Shown one piece after another: positions 47,866 through 56,288 of a DNA stretch of 64,000 nucleotides. The DNA comes from Clostridium massiliamazoniense (lineage in GTDB: Bacteria; Bacillota; Clostridia; Clostridiales; Clostridiaceae). Location of the stretch: contig NZ_LN879468.1 of assembly GCF_001403635.1 (NCBI RefSeq), positions 868,001-932,000 of the forward strand, read 5' to 3'. A program made the translations under genes and the position numbers. The stretch's first letter is position 1. The number at the start of each line of letters is the position of its first letter. A model generated the notes under the pieces. The model was not told the DNA's origin, ran no database searches, and worked only from the letters and a program-made list of their open reading frames with translations.

Positions 47866-48738
47866 CTATGCTCTTGGATGTGCTTTTTTATAAATACTAT
47901 TTATTTTTTCATTATTAATTATTTCATAGTACATATCTATATAAGTCATAACTTGATTACCTAATAACTCTTGAACAACTTTAGCATTAGCCCCATTTTG
48001 TAATAAATGCACTGCAAAAGAATGTCTAAAAGTATTTAGATTAATGTCTTTATTAATATTAGCAATAACTGAATATTCTTTAACAATTCTCCAAACACCC
48101 TGTCTTGTTATAGGATCTCCACTCATATTTAAAAATAGCTTATTACTAATTTTTACATTTTCCTCTCTAAGAGAAATATACTTTCTTAAAGATTCTCTAG
48201 CTTCTTTTCCAATAGGAATTAATCTTTCATAGCCTTTATTATCTTTGCATATAACATAAGATGAATCTAAATTAACATCATCTATATCTAAAGATATTAC
48301 TTCTGATACTTTCATACCAGTTGCATACATTAATTCTAATAATGCTTTATCTCTAACACCCTTTTCTGTTGATATATTAGTGCTGTTCATTATTTTATTT
48401 ACTTCTTCAACACTTAATACAACAGGTTTCTTTTTTTCCACTCTCTTTCTTTTTATTGTTGTTTCTGGAACCCTTTTTAAATTTCCCTCTGCCACTAAAA
48501 AGTTATAAAAGTTTCTTAAAGATATTATGGTTCTCTGAATAGATGATGGTGATTTTTTCTTGTCACTTAAGTTTTGTATATAAGACATAAGTGGCTTCCC
48601 TTCTTCACTTATTTCCATATTATTATCATCAAGAAAATCTAAATACATAGAAACATCAGTAATATAGGCACTAACAGTATTCTTTCTTTTTCCTATGGAT
48701 TGTAAATATACCTCGTATTTTTTCACCAAATCTCTCAT
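47866..48738 (-). CDS. XerD-like tyrosine recombinase with degenerate active site
   Basis: 290 residues aligning end to end with XerD, including the C-terminal KKAHPRA (KxTHPRA in XerD). The catalytic set is altered: Arg I in ATGLRVSEL is Lys (ATGMKVSEV), the His of HxLRHSFATH is Asn (NTFRHSFAVH), and the LGH histidine is Asn (LGNQ). The beta-hairpin Lys (KDNKGYERL), Arg II and nucleophile Tyr (DMYYEI) remain. The domain order (SAM-like N-domain 1-90, catalytic 110-290) is intact. Next to spoIIM, where Bacillus has xerD/ripX. Recombinase activity is doubtful; DNA binding may persist. Confidence 0.8.
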   Translation of the reverse strand: MRDLVKKYEVYLQSIGKRKNTVSAYITDVSMYLDFLDDNNMEISEEGKPLMSYIQNLSDKKKSPSSIQRTIISLRNFYNFLVAEGNLKRVPETTIKRKRVEKKKPVVLSVEEVNKIMNSTNISTEKGVRDKALLELMYATGMKVSEVISLDIDDVNLDSSYVICKDNKGYERLIPIGKEARESLRKYISLREENVKISNKLFLNMSGDPITRQGVWRIVKEYSVIANINKDINLNTFRHSFAVHLLQNGANAKVVQELLGNQVMTYIDMYYEIINNEKINSIYKKAHPRA

Positions 48739-48790
48739 ACTAACTCCTAATTAAAATGTTATTACATAATTATTTATATTACAGAAATTG

Positions 48791-49408
48791 TTATTTAATC
48801 ACTAATTTTAATAAATTTGGTGAAATATATGTTTCAATTATTATACCGATGGGAATTATTAAAAATAATATCCCTTGAATCATTATATATTCCCCTTTAC
48901 TTCCATAGTTAACATTTGGATCCTTTCCTAAAGACTTAAATTTAACTAAGGAATTTTTCATTGCAACAATACTTATTAATATAATAATAGGAACTAAAAT
49001 TAAATTTTGTATTATAATTGTGCTAAATATAATCCCTACACCCTTTCCTCCAAGTATAGTTACTATAGTTGAAAGAGAAAATCCTAAAACATAACCCTTA
49101 ACTAAATTTATTAATAATATAAAAGGAAATCCTATTAAAGTATAACCTAAAGCAATTATTATAAGAACCATAGGAACTATTGACTTAATACTACTAAATA
49201 AAATCTCTTTATAATTTACTTCTTGTCCATTCATAAACTCTAAGAAATTATTAAAATAACTTCCCATCTCTAACTTACTATAATCCCCCATATAATAAAC
49301 AGTATAAGATCCTAAAACTATTCCTATAAGAAGAAATAATAAAATCCATAAAAATAAAACTCTATTTTCTCTAAGTACATTAGCTATTTTCCCAATTAAT
49401 TTTTTCAC
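48791..49408 (-). CDS. spoIIM: Stage II sporulation protein M
   Basis: Integral membrane protein of the SpoIID-SpoIIM-SpoIIP engulfment complex that degrades septal peptidoglycan. The 205 residues have about five hydrophobic segments and family features (LIGIVLGSYTVYYMGDYS, ALGYTLIGFPFILLINLVKGYVLGFS, split here). The start is GTG with GGAGGGG six bases upstream. Adjacent to the XerD-like gene as in other spore formers. Confidence 0.93.
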   Translation of the reverse strand: MKKLIGKIANVLRENRVLFLWILLFLLIGIVLGSYTVYYMGDYSKLEMGSYFNNFLEFMNGQEVNYKEILFSSIKSIVPMVLIIIALGYTLIGFPFILLINLVKGYVLGFSLSTIVTILGGKGVGIIFSTIIIQNLILVPIIILISIVAMKNSLVKFKSLGKDPNVNYGSKGEYIMIQGILFLIIPIGIIIETYISPNLLKLVIK

Positions 49409-49515
49409 TATTAACCCCTCCCTAAAATAATAATATGATTAACATAATAAATTTATTACTTAGAATTTTTACTATTAAATCTATCTCAATTAAATCTCAA
49501 TTTATTAAAAGTAAA

Positions 49516-49559
49516 AGAAGTATGCCAAAGTTTGTTAGACCTCACTTTGACATACTTCT
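49516..49559 (-). terminator. Terminator after the four-SH3 gene
   Basis: Inverted repeat AGAAGTATGCCAAAGT/ACTTTGACATACTTCT with one mismatch and T-rich tail on the minus strand. Confidence 0.8.
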
Positions 49560-49581
49560 AATTTTATTTTCATTTTTAAAT

Positions 49582-51420
49582 TTAATATTTTATGTAAGTT
49601 CCATCAACATATCCTGTATGTTGTCCATATTTCACTTCTAACCATCCATTTCCTAAATTTTTAAGGACAGTTACTTTTTGTCCATTTATAAAACTTCCCA
49701 TAGCTTCACTATTACTTGTTGGTTTTGTCATTAAATCTAAAGTGTATCCCTTTTTTAAATTTACTACTTCACCTACAACATTTATTTCTTTACTATTCTT
49801 TTTAGCAGGCTTATTAAGATTATTTCCATTTATTTGAGGTGTAGTACATAGTTCTACATAAGGTCCCTGAACAAAGCCTGTTGTATTTTCTACAGTAATT
49901 TCTGTCCAACCATTACTATAAAGTCTTATTGAACTTATCTTATCTCCATTTGATAATTCTTTTAATATTTTACTCTCTTTAGACGGCTTAGCATATAGAG
50001 GTAACTTTTCTCCGCCCTCTAAGTTAACAATTTGAGCATTTACCTTTACTGCTTTACTTTGTACGGCCTTCACCTTTTTATCTGAAATTCCATCATTTTT
50101 TGTGAACTTATAAATATCTCCCTCTGGGCCTAAAAAAGCAAATAATTGACCATTTGCTAAAAATGGACACTTACTTAAAGCAACAGAATTAAGGTCAAAA
50201 GTACTATTTTGTGGTATAGCTACAATAAATGAAATTTTCTTTCCTAATTTAGCAGAATAATTATATCCTCCCCCAAAGAAACCAGCAGTTGTATAAGTAA
50301 CTGTATAGTACTTAGGATTTTTTATAGTTACTCCTTTAAAGGAATATAAATTATGAGTGAAAACTAAATCATTCTTATCTAATTCCTCTTTAGATAATTT
50401 TTTATTATTAACAAAGTCTTCATCAACTCCTACTTTTACAGTAGGTTTCCAATCCCCAAAATACATAAATAAATTAACACCATTTTTACTACTTCCAATA
50501 GAAGGAGCTCCAATATTATAATTAATAGAATTTGAATTATTATTAGACTTTACATTAGAATTATTTGAATGATTATTATTTTCTTTTTCTACATCTTTAG
50601 CTTTACTTTGAACTATAACATTCTTTGAATTTTTATTTACTAAGTTATTATTAACTGATGATGTATTAGAATTATTCTTAGTATTATTAGTAATATTACT
50701 AGTAGTGCTATTAGATGTTGTACTGCTTTCCTCACTACCACTATTGCTATTATTGTTATTTGTATTAGTAATATTATTGCTATTACTATCTGTTATGCTA
50801 TTGTTATTTATATTAATTACTGCAACTCCATTAGACCCATTACTTAAAAGAGCATTATTAATAACAGTTGAAACATATTCTTCATATATAAATCCAACTT
50901 TATTATTTACACTTATTTTATACCATTGTCCTTGTTTTCCTAATATAGTAAAGTTAGTTCCATTACTTAACCTATCTATTATTTCAGAATTTATAGATGG
51001 ACTCTTTCTAAGTCTTACATCTGTAGATACATTTATAACTTGCCCTTTCTTTGATAAATCCCTAAAAGTAGCATTAGTACCATTCACTATTCGTTGCATA
51101 TTAGCTATATTTATATAACCTACTGTACCAGTTTCTTGAACCTTAACTTTACAGTAAGTTCCTTGTTGACCTAGTATAGTTAGCATTTCCCCTACTGATA
51201 ACTTGCTTATTATACCCTTTCCATTAGATAGTCCATATAAATTAACTTTTGAATTTCCGTTAATAACCACTGCCTCATTGGTTTGTGAACTATTTACATT
51301 ATTAGACATCAATACATTATTAATTGCATTAATATTTTGACCATTCATAGCTAAGGGAACAGCCACAGAAGAACTAATTGTTGCTCCTGCAATTAATCCA
51401 ATTAACGCTTTTCTCTTCAT
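49582..51420 (-). CDS. Exported protein with four bacterial SH3 domains
   Basis: 612-residue cell-wall protein: signal peptide (about 1-27, KRKALIGLIAGATISSSVAVPLA split), two SH3b domains (about 57-111 and 126-185, each with the GxWYKI or GYINI endings), an Asn/Ser-rich linker (about 190-300), an unidentified domain (about 305-455), and two C-terminal SH3b domains (about 461-524, 545-612). SH3b domains bind peptidoglycan; no hydrolase motif is seen. Function unknown. Paralog of the next gene over the first 190 residues. Confidence 0.75.
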   Translation of the reverse strand: MKRKALIGLIAGATISSSVAVPLAMNGQNINAINNVLMSNNVNSSQTNEAVVINGNSKVNLYGLSNGKGIISKLSVGEMLTILGQQGTYCKVKVQETGTVGYINIANMQRIVNGTNATFRDLSKKGQVINVSTDVRLRKSPSINSEIIDRLSNGTNFTILGKQGQWYKISVNNKVGFIYEEYVSTVINNALLSNGSNGVAVININNNSITDSNSNNITNTNNNNSNSGSEESSTTSNSTTSNITNNTKNNSNTSSVNNNLVNKNSKNVIVQSKAKDVEKENNNHSNNSNVKSNNNSNSINYNIGAPSIGSSKNGVNLFMYFGDWKPTVKVGVDEDFVNNKKLSKEELDKNDLVFTHNLYSFKGVTIKNPKYYTVTYTTAGFFGGGYNYSAKLGKKISFIVAIPQNSTFDLNSVALSKCPFLANGQLFAFLGPEGDIYKFTKNDGISDKKVKAVQSKAVKVNAQIVNLEGGEKLPLYAKPSKESKILKELSNGDKISSIRLYSNGWTEITVENTTGFVQGPYVELCTTPQINGNNLNKPAKKNSKEINVVGEVVNLKKGYTLDLMTKPTSNSEAMGSFINGQKVTVLKNLGNGWLEVKYGQHTGYVDGTYIKY

Positions 51421-51533
51421 ATGTTTTCCTCCATTGTTTAATCTTAGTCACTACAAGGAAATTATATAATCATTTCCTATATGAAAATTTACAAATTAGA
51501 AACATATTACTTTGTCTATTCTCCTACTTAAAA

Positions 51534-51733
51534 TAATAAACGTAGAGTTAATTCAGGTGGAGTTTTGACTCCATCTCAATGCTTAGTGTTCCTTATCTAG
51601 AAGGGTTAGGCTGTTTATCTCCTGCTTATAAACCATAGAAGGAGACACAGATTCCTAAATAACTTCAATTATAAAATTCAGGTAGAGTAAAGCTCTACCT
51701 GAATTAACTTTCGATTTATATTAAGTTATCTTA
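51534..51733. repeat. Dispersed structured repeat, copy C (two units head to head)
   Basis: Two partial units in opposite orientation share a central segment: unit C1 (51534-51640, plus orientation) and unit C2 (51733-51600, minus orientation), C2 beginning next to the stop of the gene at 51731. Each keeps the first hairpin; in C2 it is perfect (ATTCAGGTAGAG/CTCTACCTGAAT), while C1 has a mismatch. Both lack the CTAGTTATCAG end. This fills most of the 310-base gap between the two SH3 genes. Confidence 0.7.
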
Positions 51734-53164
51734 ACCGTGAGCATAACCTGTATAAGCATTTACAACCCAGAAAGGCCATTTATTGTTAGGACTCTTATTA
51801 AATGGTGTTGTATATACATAATATCCTCCTTGAACTTGAACTATCTTAGTAATAGTTTCACCAGGATAAGATTGAGCTAACATTTCCTTAATATATGTTG
51901 TTGCTTGTTCTAAGGAAAATGGTTCTTTTCCTTTATATACGATTGTGCTTAAAGATTCTGCCGCTTTTAATAGTTCATTTGCAGTAATATTTTTGCTAAG
52001 TGCTTCTTTACCATTTGCATTTATAAATGCACTTATAAGTTGTGAATCTGAAACTGTTTTAAACCATTGAGGAGCCCACATTGTTCCATCTGCACAATAT
52101 ACTCCAGAACAACCATATTGACCATTTAAAATCCAATATTTCATGACACTCACTAACTGAGAATTTGAAATTGCTTTTCCAGTTCCATTTTTCACAATAA
52201 TAGTATTTAAACCAAACATACTATTACTATTAGGTTTTATAATTTCTATTTTTCCATTTTCATTTGTTCCATTTGAATTATTAGATTGGGTATTACCTAC
52301 ATGATTAGTATATTGATTTTTTGAGTTTACATTACCTTGTGAATTATTTTTCACTTGACTAGAAGATGCCTGTGAACCATTTAATCCCTTTGTTTTAACT
52401 ATTATATTCTTTACATTGTTACCTGAATTTGCATTTCTTATAGTGTTATTATTAGCGTTGATTGATGATTGACTATTAATACTAGCAATACTATTTGACG
52501 TGTTATTACTATTATTTGATATATTAGTAGATACATACTCTTCGTAAACAAATCCTATTTGTCCATTTACATCTATCCTATACCATTGTCCTTGTTTACC
52601 TAATATACTAAACTGCTCTCCATTAGTTAAATACCATATTACATTATTATTAATTGATGGACCTGTTCTCAGTCTCAATCTAGTTGAAACATTAACTACT
52701 TGTCCCCTCCCTGACATAGGATTAAATGTTGCATTTGTTCCATTAATTATAGACTTCATATTAGCTATATTTATATATCCCATATCTTTTGTTTCTTGAA
52801 CCAACACCTTGCAATAATTTCCTTGTGATCTCCCTAATACAGTTAACATTTCTCCAGTGGATAACTTTGATACTAACCCTGTTCCATTGGACAATGCATA
52901 TAAATTCATAGTTGAATTTCCTTTAACAACAACAGCCTCATTAGTTTTAGAATTTTCATTATTAGTAACATTAGCTATGCTATTTCCCCTTGCTTGTATC
53001 ACTGAGCTTGATCCATAAACATTACTATTTTCCTTTGATTGATTAACTAATAAAGTTTTATTAATTACCTTGTCATGAGCTAAATTACTTGAAATTGTCG
53101 GTGCCATTACCGCTCCACTAACAGTAACACCAGCTATTAAACCTATTAATAACTTATTCTTCAT
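51731..53164 (-). CDS. Exported two-SH3-domain protein with novel C-terminus
   Basis: 477 residues: signal peptide (about 1-28), two SH3b domains (about 84-140 and 155-214) close to those of the neighbouring paralog, an Asn/Ser-rich linker (about 215-310), and a C-terminal region (about 311-477) that I do not recognise, with YGCSGVYCADGTMWAPQWF and WPFWVVNAYTGYAHG. The two cysteines in that region could form a disulfide. Tandem duplication with domain swapping is likely. GGAGGG precedes the ATG. Confidence 0.7.
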   Translation of the reverse strand: MKNKLLIGLIAGVTVSGAVMAPTISSNLAHDKVINKTLLVNQSKENSNVYGSSSVIQARGNSIANVTNNENSKTNEAVVVKGNSTMNLYALSNGTGLVSKLSTGEMLTVLGRSQGNYCKVLVQETKDMGYINIANMKSIINGTNATFNPMSGRGQVVNVSTRLRLRTGPSINNNVIWYLTNGEQFSILGKQGQWYRIDVNGQIGFVYEEYVSTNISNNSNNTSNSIASINSQSSINANNNTIRNANSGNNVKNIIVKTKGLNGSQASSSQVKNNSQGNVNSKNQYTNHVGNTQSNNSNGTNENGKIEIIKPNSNSMFGLNTIIVKNGTGKAISNSQLVSVMKYWILNGQYGCSGVYCADGTMWAPQWFKTVSDSQLISAFINANGKEALSKNITANELLKAAESLSTIVYKGKEPFSLEQATTYIKEMLAQSYPGETITKIVQVQGGYYVYTTPFNKSPNNKWPFWVVNAYTGYAHG

Positions 53165-53393
53165 TTATCTCCCTCCTTATAACTTTATAATATATTAATC
53201 TTCTTAAAGCTCTTTAACATTTTAGAAACATTTCCATTTCTTATCTGTCACAACTTAGTCACTTATTATTGTCTTTTAACACTCCATTTTTATTTAAAAC
53301 CTTATCTTAAAATACTTATAAAATTTTAAGAAAATTTTTATCAATATTTATATACATAAATTTCCTAATGTTTATATGTACAAATATTTAAAA

Positions 53394-53426
53394 GCATATG
53401 ATTTAGATTACTTATAAATCATATGC
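53394..53426 (-). terminator. Terminator after the small membrane protein gene
   Basis: Perfect 12-bp inverted repeat GCATATGATTTA/TAAATCATATGC followed by TTTTAAATATTTG on the minus strand. Confidence 0.75.
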
Positions 53427-53441
53427 CCTATAATTCCGAAT

Positions 53442-53672
53442 TTATTTAAAATTATCAATAGAAAACGTAATTAATATAATCAAAGAAAATGCAAAAATAA
53501 CTAGAAATAATTCTCCTATTAAATCTATAATAAGCCCAATGTACTCTAATACAATATTATGAAAAGAATATGAAATTTTAAAAAGTATAAAAGAAACAAT
53601 GAATACTATAAAAGAAGAAAGCACCACCATAGCTATCTTCTTTATACTAGGATTATTAGCTACATTATCCAT
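53442..53672 (-). CDS. Small two-helix membrane protein, unknown
   Basis: 76 residues with two hydrophobic segments (about 13-31 and 42-67), no recognised family. AGGAGG lies before the ATG and a terminator follows, which support a real gene. It sits between the SH3 paralogs and spo0A, with repeat copy D just upstream of its ribosome site. No function can be offered. Confidence 0.65.
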   Translation of the reverse strand: MDNVANNPSIKKIAMVVLSSFIVFIVSFILFKISYSFHNIVLEYIGLIIDLIGELFLVIFAFSLIILITFSIDNFK

Positions 53673-53692
53673 AAAAAAATCCTCCTTTGTTA

Positions 53693-53822
53693 AATAAACG
53701 TAGACTTAATTCAGGTGGAGTTTTAACTCCATCTGAATGCTTAGTCGTAGTTATCCAGAAGTGTGAGGCTGTTTATCTCCTACTTATGGAAGATAGGAGT
53801 ATTATAGCCTCTAGCTATCAGG
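53693..53822 (+). repeat. Dispersed structured repeat, copy D
   Basis: The most complete copy, 130 bp, in a 344-base gap between spo0A and the small membrane gene. Three stems can be drawn: ATTCAGGTGGAGT/ACTCCATCTGAAT, GAGGCT/AGCCTC, and within it CTCCTA/TAGGAG. AGTTATC and AGCTATC flank the second stem. Orientation is opposite to copies A and B. Confidence 0.78.
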
Positions 53823-53969
53823 TAAAGTATATTAATTACAATTATAATATTATATAAATTATATCTCTACTTATCTTTTAAATTTTCCTTAATTCATAAA
53901 ATTACTTATAACTTTATAAAATTTTATAAATTAAATTTCTTAATAAGCCTAATCTTATAAAAACAAAAA

Positions 53970-54002
53970 AACCTTCCTTACTCTTAAGAAGTAAAGAAGG
54001 TT
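53970..54002 (-). terminator. Terminator after spo0A
   Basis: Hairpin AACCTTC.TTAC/GTAA.GAAGGTT with TTTTTTTGTTTTT on the minus strand, 15 bp past the stop. Confidence 0.88.
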
Positions 54003-54016
54003 GATATTTTTACTTA

Positions 54017-54835
54017 TTAACTTACTTTATTTTTAAGTCTTAATTTATCAGCTACCATAGCTATAAATTCACTATTTGTTGGTTTACCTTTATCATTGTG
54101 GATTGTATAACCAAATAATTTATTAATAGCTTCTATTTGACCTCTGCCCCAAGCTACTTCTATTGCATGTCTTATTGCTCTTTCTACTCTTGAAGCAGTT
54201 GTATTATATTTCTTAGCTATTGATGGATATAATTCTTTAGTTATTGCTGATAAAAGTTCCATATCATTTACTACCATAGTGATAGCTTCTCTTAAATACA
54301 TATAACCTTTTATATGAGCTGGAACTCCTATTTCATGAATTATATTTGTTATTTCAGCTTCTAAATCCATTGGTTTTTGTTTATTTTGAAGAACTGTGCT
54401 TTCAGGCATTTCTAAAAATGACATTGATCTTGATTGTTCTTCTGATGAAAGTGTATTATTAAACATTTGTCTTATTCTCTTTGTGAATATATCCATATCA
54501 AATGGTTTAACAACATAATAACTTGCTCCTAAAGTAATTGCTCTTTGAGTTATTTTATCTTGCCCAACTGCTGAAAGAACAATAACATTAGGTATTTTAT
54601 CTAAAGATGAAGAATTTAGTTTTTCTAGAACTCCTAAACCATCTAAATGTGGCATTATAATATCTAAAATTACTAAATCTGGCTTCTTTTCTTCAATAAG
54701 CTCTAAAGCTTCTATTCCATTGTTAGCTATACCAACTACAACTATATCCCTTTGATTTAATAAATAATCATTTAATATGTTGCAAAATTCTTTGTTATCA
54801 TCGGCTATTAATACTGAAATTTTTGAATTACTCAT
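54017..54835 (-). CDS. spo0A: Master sporulation response regulator Spo0A
   Basis: Phosphorylation-activated transcription factor that starts sporulation. The 272 residues comprise a receiver domain (acidic pocket DDN near 11-13, phosphoacceptor Asp in [11 protein letters not shown] near 57, Lys in YVVKPFD near 109) and the Spo0A-specific DNA-binding domain (about 145-272), with the recognition region [18 protein letters not shown]. The promoter matches sigma-H consensus and overlaps a 0A box. The spoIVB-spo0A order is universal in spore formers. Confidence 0.97.
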   Translation of the reverse strand: MSNSKISVLIADDNKEFCNILNDYLLNQRDIVVVGIANNGIEALELIEEKKPDLVILDIIMPHLDGLGVLEKLNSSSLDKIPNVIVLSAVGQDKITQRAITLGASYYVVKPFDMDIFTKRIRQMFNNTLSSEEQSRSMSFLEMPESTVLQNKQKPMDLEAEITNIIHEIGVPAHIKGYMYLREAITMVVNDMELLSAITKELYPSIAKKYNTTASRVERAIRHAIEVAWGRGQIEAINKLFGYTIHNDKGKPTNSEFIAMVADKLRLKNKVS

Positions 54836-54888
54836 ATTTCTCTCCCCTTAACCTATATACCTCTTTATTCCATTTATTTACATTATTT

Positions 54889-54917
54889 AAATTCGACAAA
54901 GAGCTTAAAATTCCTTT
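54889..54917 (-). promoter_or_regulatory. Sigma-H promoter with overlapping 0A box for spo0A
   Basis: AAAGGAATT (54917-54909), 11-bp spacer, GTCGAATTT (54897-54889) fit the sigma-H consensus RnAGGAWWW-N11-12-RnnGAATWW at every defined position. TGTCGAA, the perfect 0A box, overlaps the -10, suggesting direct autoregulation. Confidence 0.8.
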
Positions 54918-54999
54918 TAATTTTCAAAAATTTTATAAATTATATTGTTTTACTCTATATAGATATGTATATTATAACATATTTCTGATAAAAATTAAC

Positions 55000-56106
55000 T
55001 TATTTTATTATATTTGTATCTTTCAACATCCATTCTATATATATTCCATAGCCTACGTCAGGTTTATTTATTAACACATGAGTTACTGCTCCAACTAACT
55101 TACCATTTTGGATAATTGGACTTCCACTCATACCTTGCACAATTCCACCTGTTCTTCTTAATAACTCTTCATCTGTTATTCTAATTACCATACTTTTAGC
55201 ACTCTTAGTATTTTGATTTAATAATTTTTCTATTACTACATCATAATATTTAGGTCCATCTTCATCTATAGTTGTTATGATTTGAGCTGGCCCTAATTTT
55301 ACTTCTCCTCTTCCAGCTACTTCATATAACTTACTTTCATCAGGTGCAAAACTTCTGCTATTTATATGACCAAATATACCACAATTAGTGTTTTTCTCAA
55401 CTGTACCTAAACTTTCTTTTTCATTTATAAATAAACCTTTTAACTCACCTGGATTTCCAACCTTACCTTTTCTAACATTTACTACAGTAGAGTTTAATAT
55501 ATCTCCTTTGTCGACAGTAAGTATTTTTTCTGTTTCACTATCAGTAATAGGATGGCCTAAAGCCCCAAAGCTTCCTGTATTTTTATCATAAAATGTTAAA
55601 GTTCCTATACCTGCTGTGGAATCTCTTACCCATAATCCTATTTTCTTATTATTATTTTTATCATTTAAAATATTAATTGATTTAGTTAATTCTTTTCCAT
55701 CTCTAAGTACAAGAACAGTTAAATTTTCATTACTTGAATTTATTATTTTTTTCAGTTCTTTTGAGCTATTTACTTCTTTTCCATTTATTTTTAGAATTAC
55801 ATCCCCTATTTCTATACCACAATTATCACTAGGACTTTTAGTAAAACTTCCTTCTGCTGTTTCTATATCAGAAAAAGCAACTGCTAAAACTCCTTTTGTT
55901 GAAATTTTTATTCCTACATTTTCTCCCCCTGCATATACCTTTATTTTACCATCTTTGTTTTTTAAATAATTTTCAGTTGCAATCGCATTTTCTATACTTT
56001 CGCTTTTTCCTAAGAAAAAATTATTTAAGAAAAATATAGAAGATAAAACCATAGACAAAATTATAAATTTTTTTATGAATTTTTTCTTGTTATTTATTCT
56101 TTTCAT
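55000..56106 (-). CDS. spoIVB: SpoIVB serine protease (peptidase S55)
   Basis: Forespore-secreted protease whose signal activates pro-sigma-K processing. The 368 residues have an N-terminal signal anchor (about 10-30), a PDZ domain (about 65-150, KSPSDNCGIEIGDVILKING) and the S55 protease domain with FGHIN (catalytic His) and GMSGSPIIQ (catalytic Ser). Usually sigma-G/F-dependent; I could not identify its promoter with confidence. It lies between recN and spo0A. Confidence 0.95.
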   Translation of the reverse strand: MKRINNKKKFIKKFIILSMVLSSIFFLNNFFLGKSESIENAIATENYLKNKDGKIKVYAGGENVGIKISTKGVLAVAFSDIETAEGSFTKSPSDNCGIEIGDVILKINGKEVNSSKELKKIINSSNENLTVLVLRDGKELTKSINILNDKNNNKKIGLWVRDSTAGIGTLTFYDKNTGSFGALGHPITDSETEKILTVDKGDILNSTVVNVRKGKVGNPGELKGLFINEKESLGTVEKNTNCGIFGHINSRSFAPDESKLYEVAGRGEVKLGPAQIITTIDEDGPKYYDVVIEKLLNQNTKSAKSMVIRITDEELLRRTGGIVQGMSGSPIIQNGKLVGAVTHVLINKPDVGYGIYIEWMLKDTNIIK

Positions 56107-56250
56107 TTTATCTCCTCCTTTTCATTAATAATTTTCCCTTTTAAAAGCGTATTATCCTATAGTAACTCTGCTATTATATCCAACTAAATATTATTGATAT
56201 AAATTTTCTCATTTAATATAAATTTTTATTTATAAATTATATAAACAAAA

Positions 56251-56276
56251 AAAATAGAACTTCTCAGTTCTATTTT
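56251..56276 (-). terminator. Terminator after recN
   Basis: Perfect AAAATAGAACT/AGTTCTATTTT hairpin with T-run, reading on either strand. Confidence 0.85.
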
Positions 56277-56288
56277 TACCAACTTATT

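Noticed and set aside
50500..50830. Repetitive ATT/AAT tracts resembling a satellite or CRISPR
   Set aside because: They encode the Asn/Ser linker of the SH3 protein; repeats are irregular and in frame.
50705..51118. Long hydrophobic plus-strand open frame
   Set aside because: It is the antisense of the Asn/Ser-rich linker and SH3 region of the gene at 49582-51420, with no ribosome site; leucine-rich because AAT/AGT codons are read backwards.
53340..53392. Imperfect AT-only inverted repeat before the 53394 terminator
   Set aside because: Pairing is weak and composed of A/T only; common by chance at this base composition.
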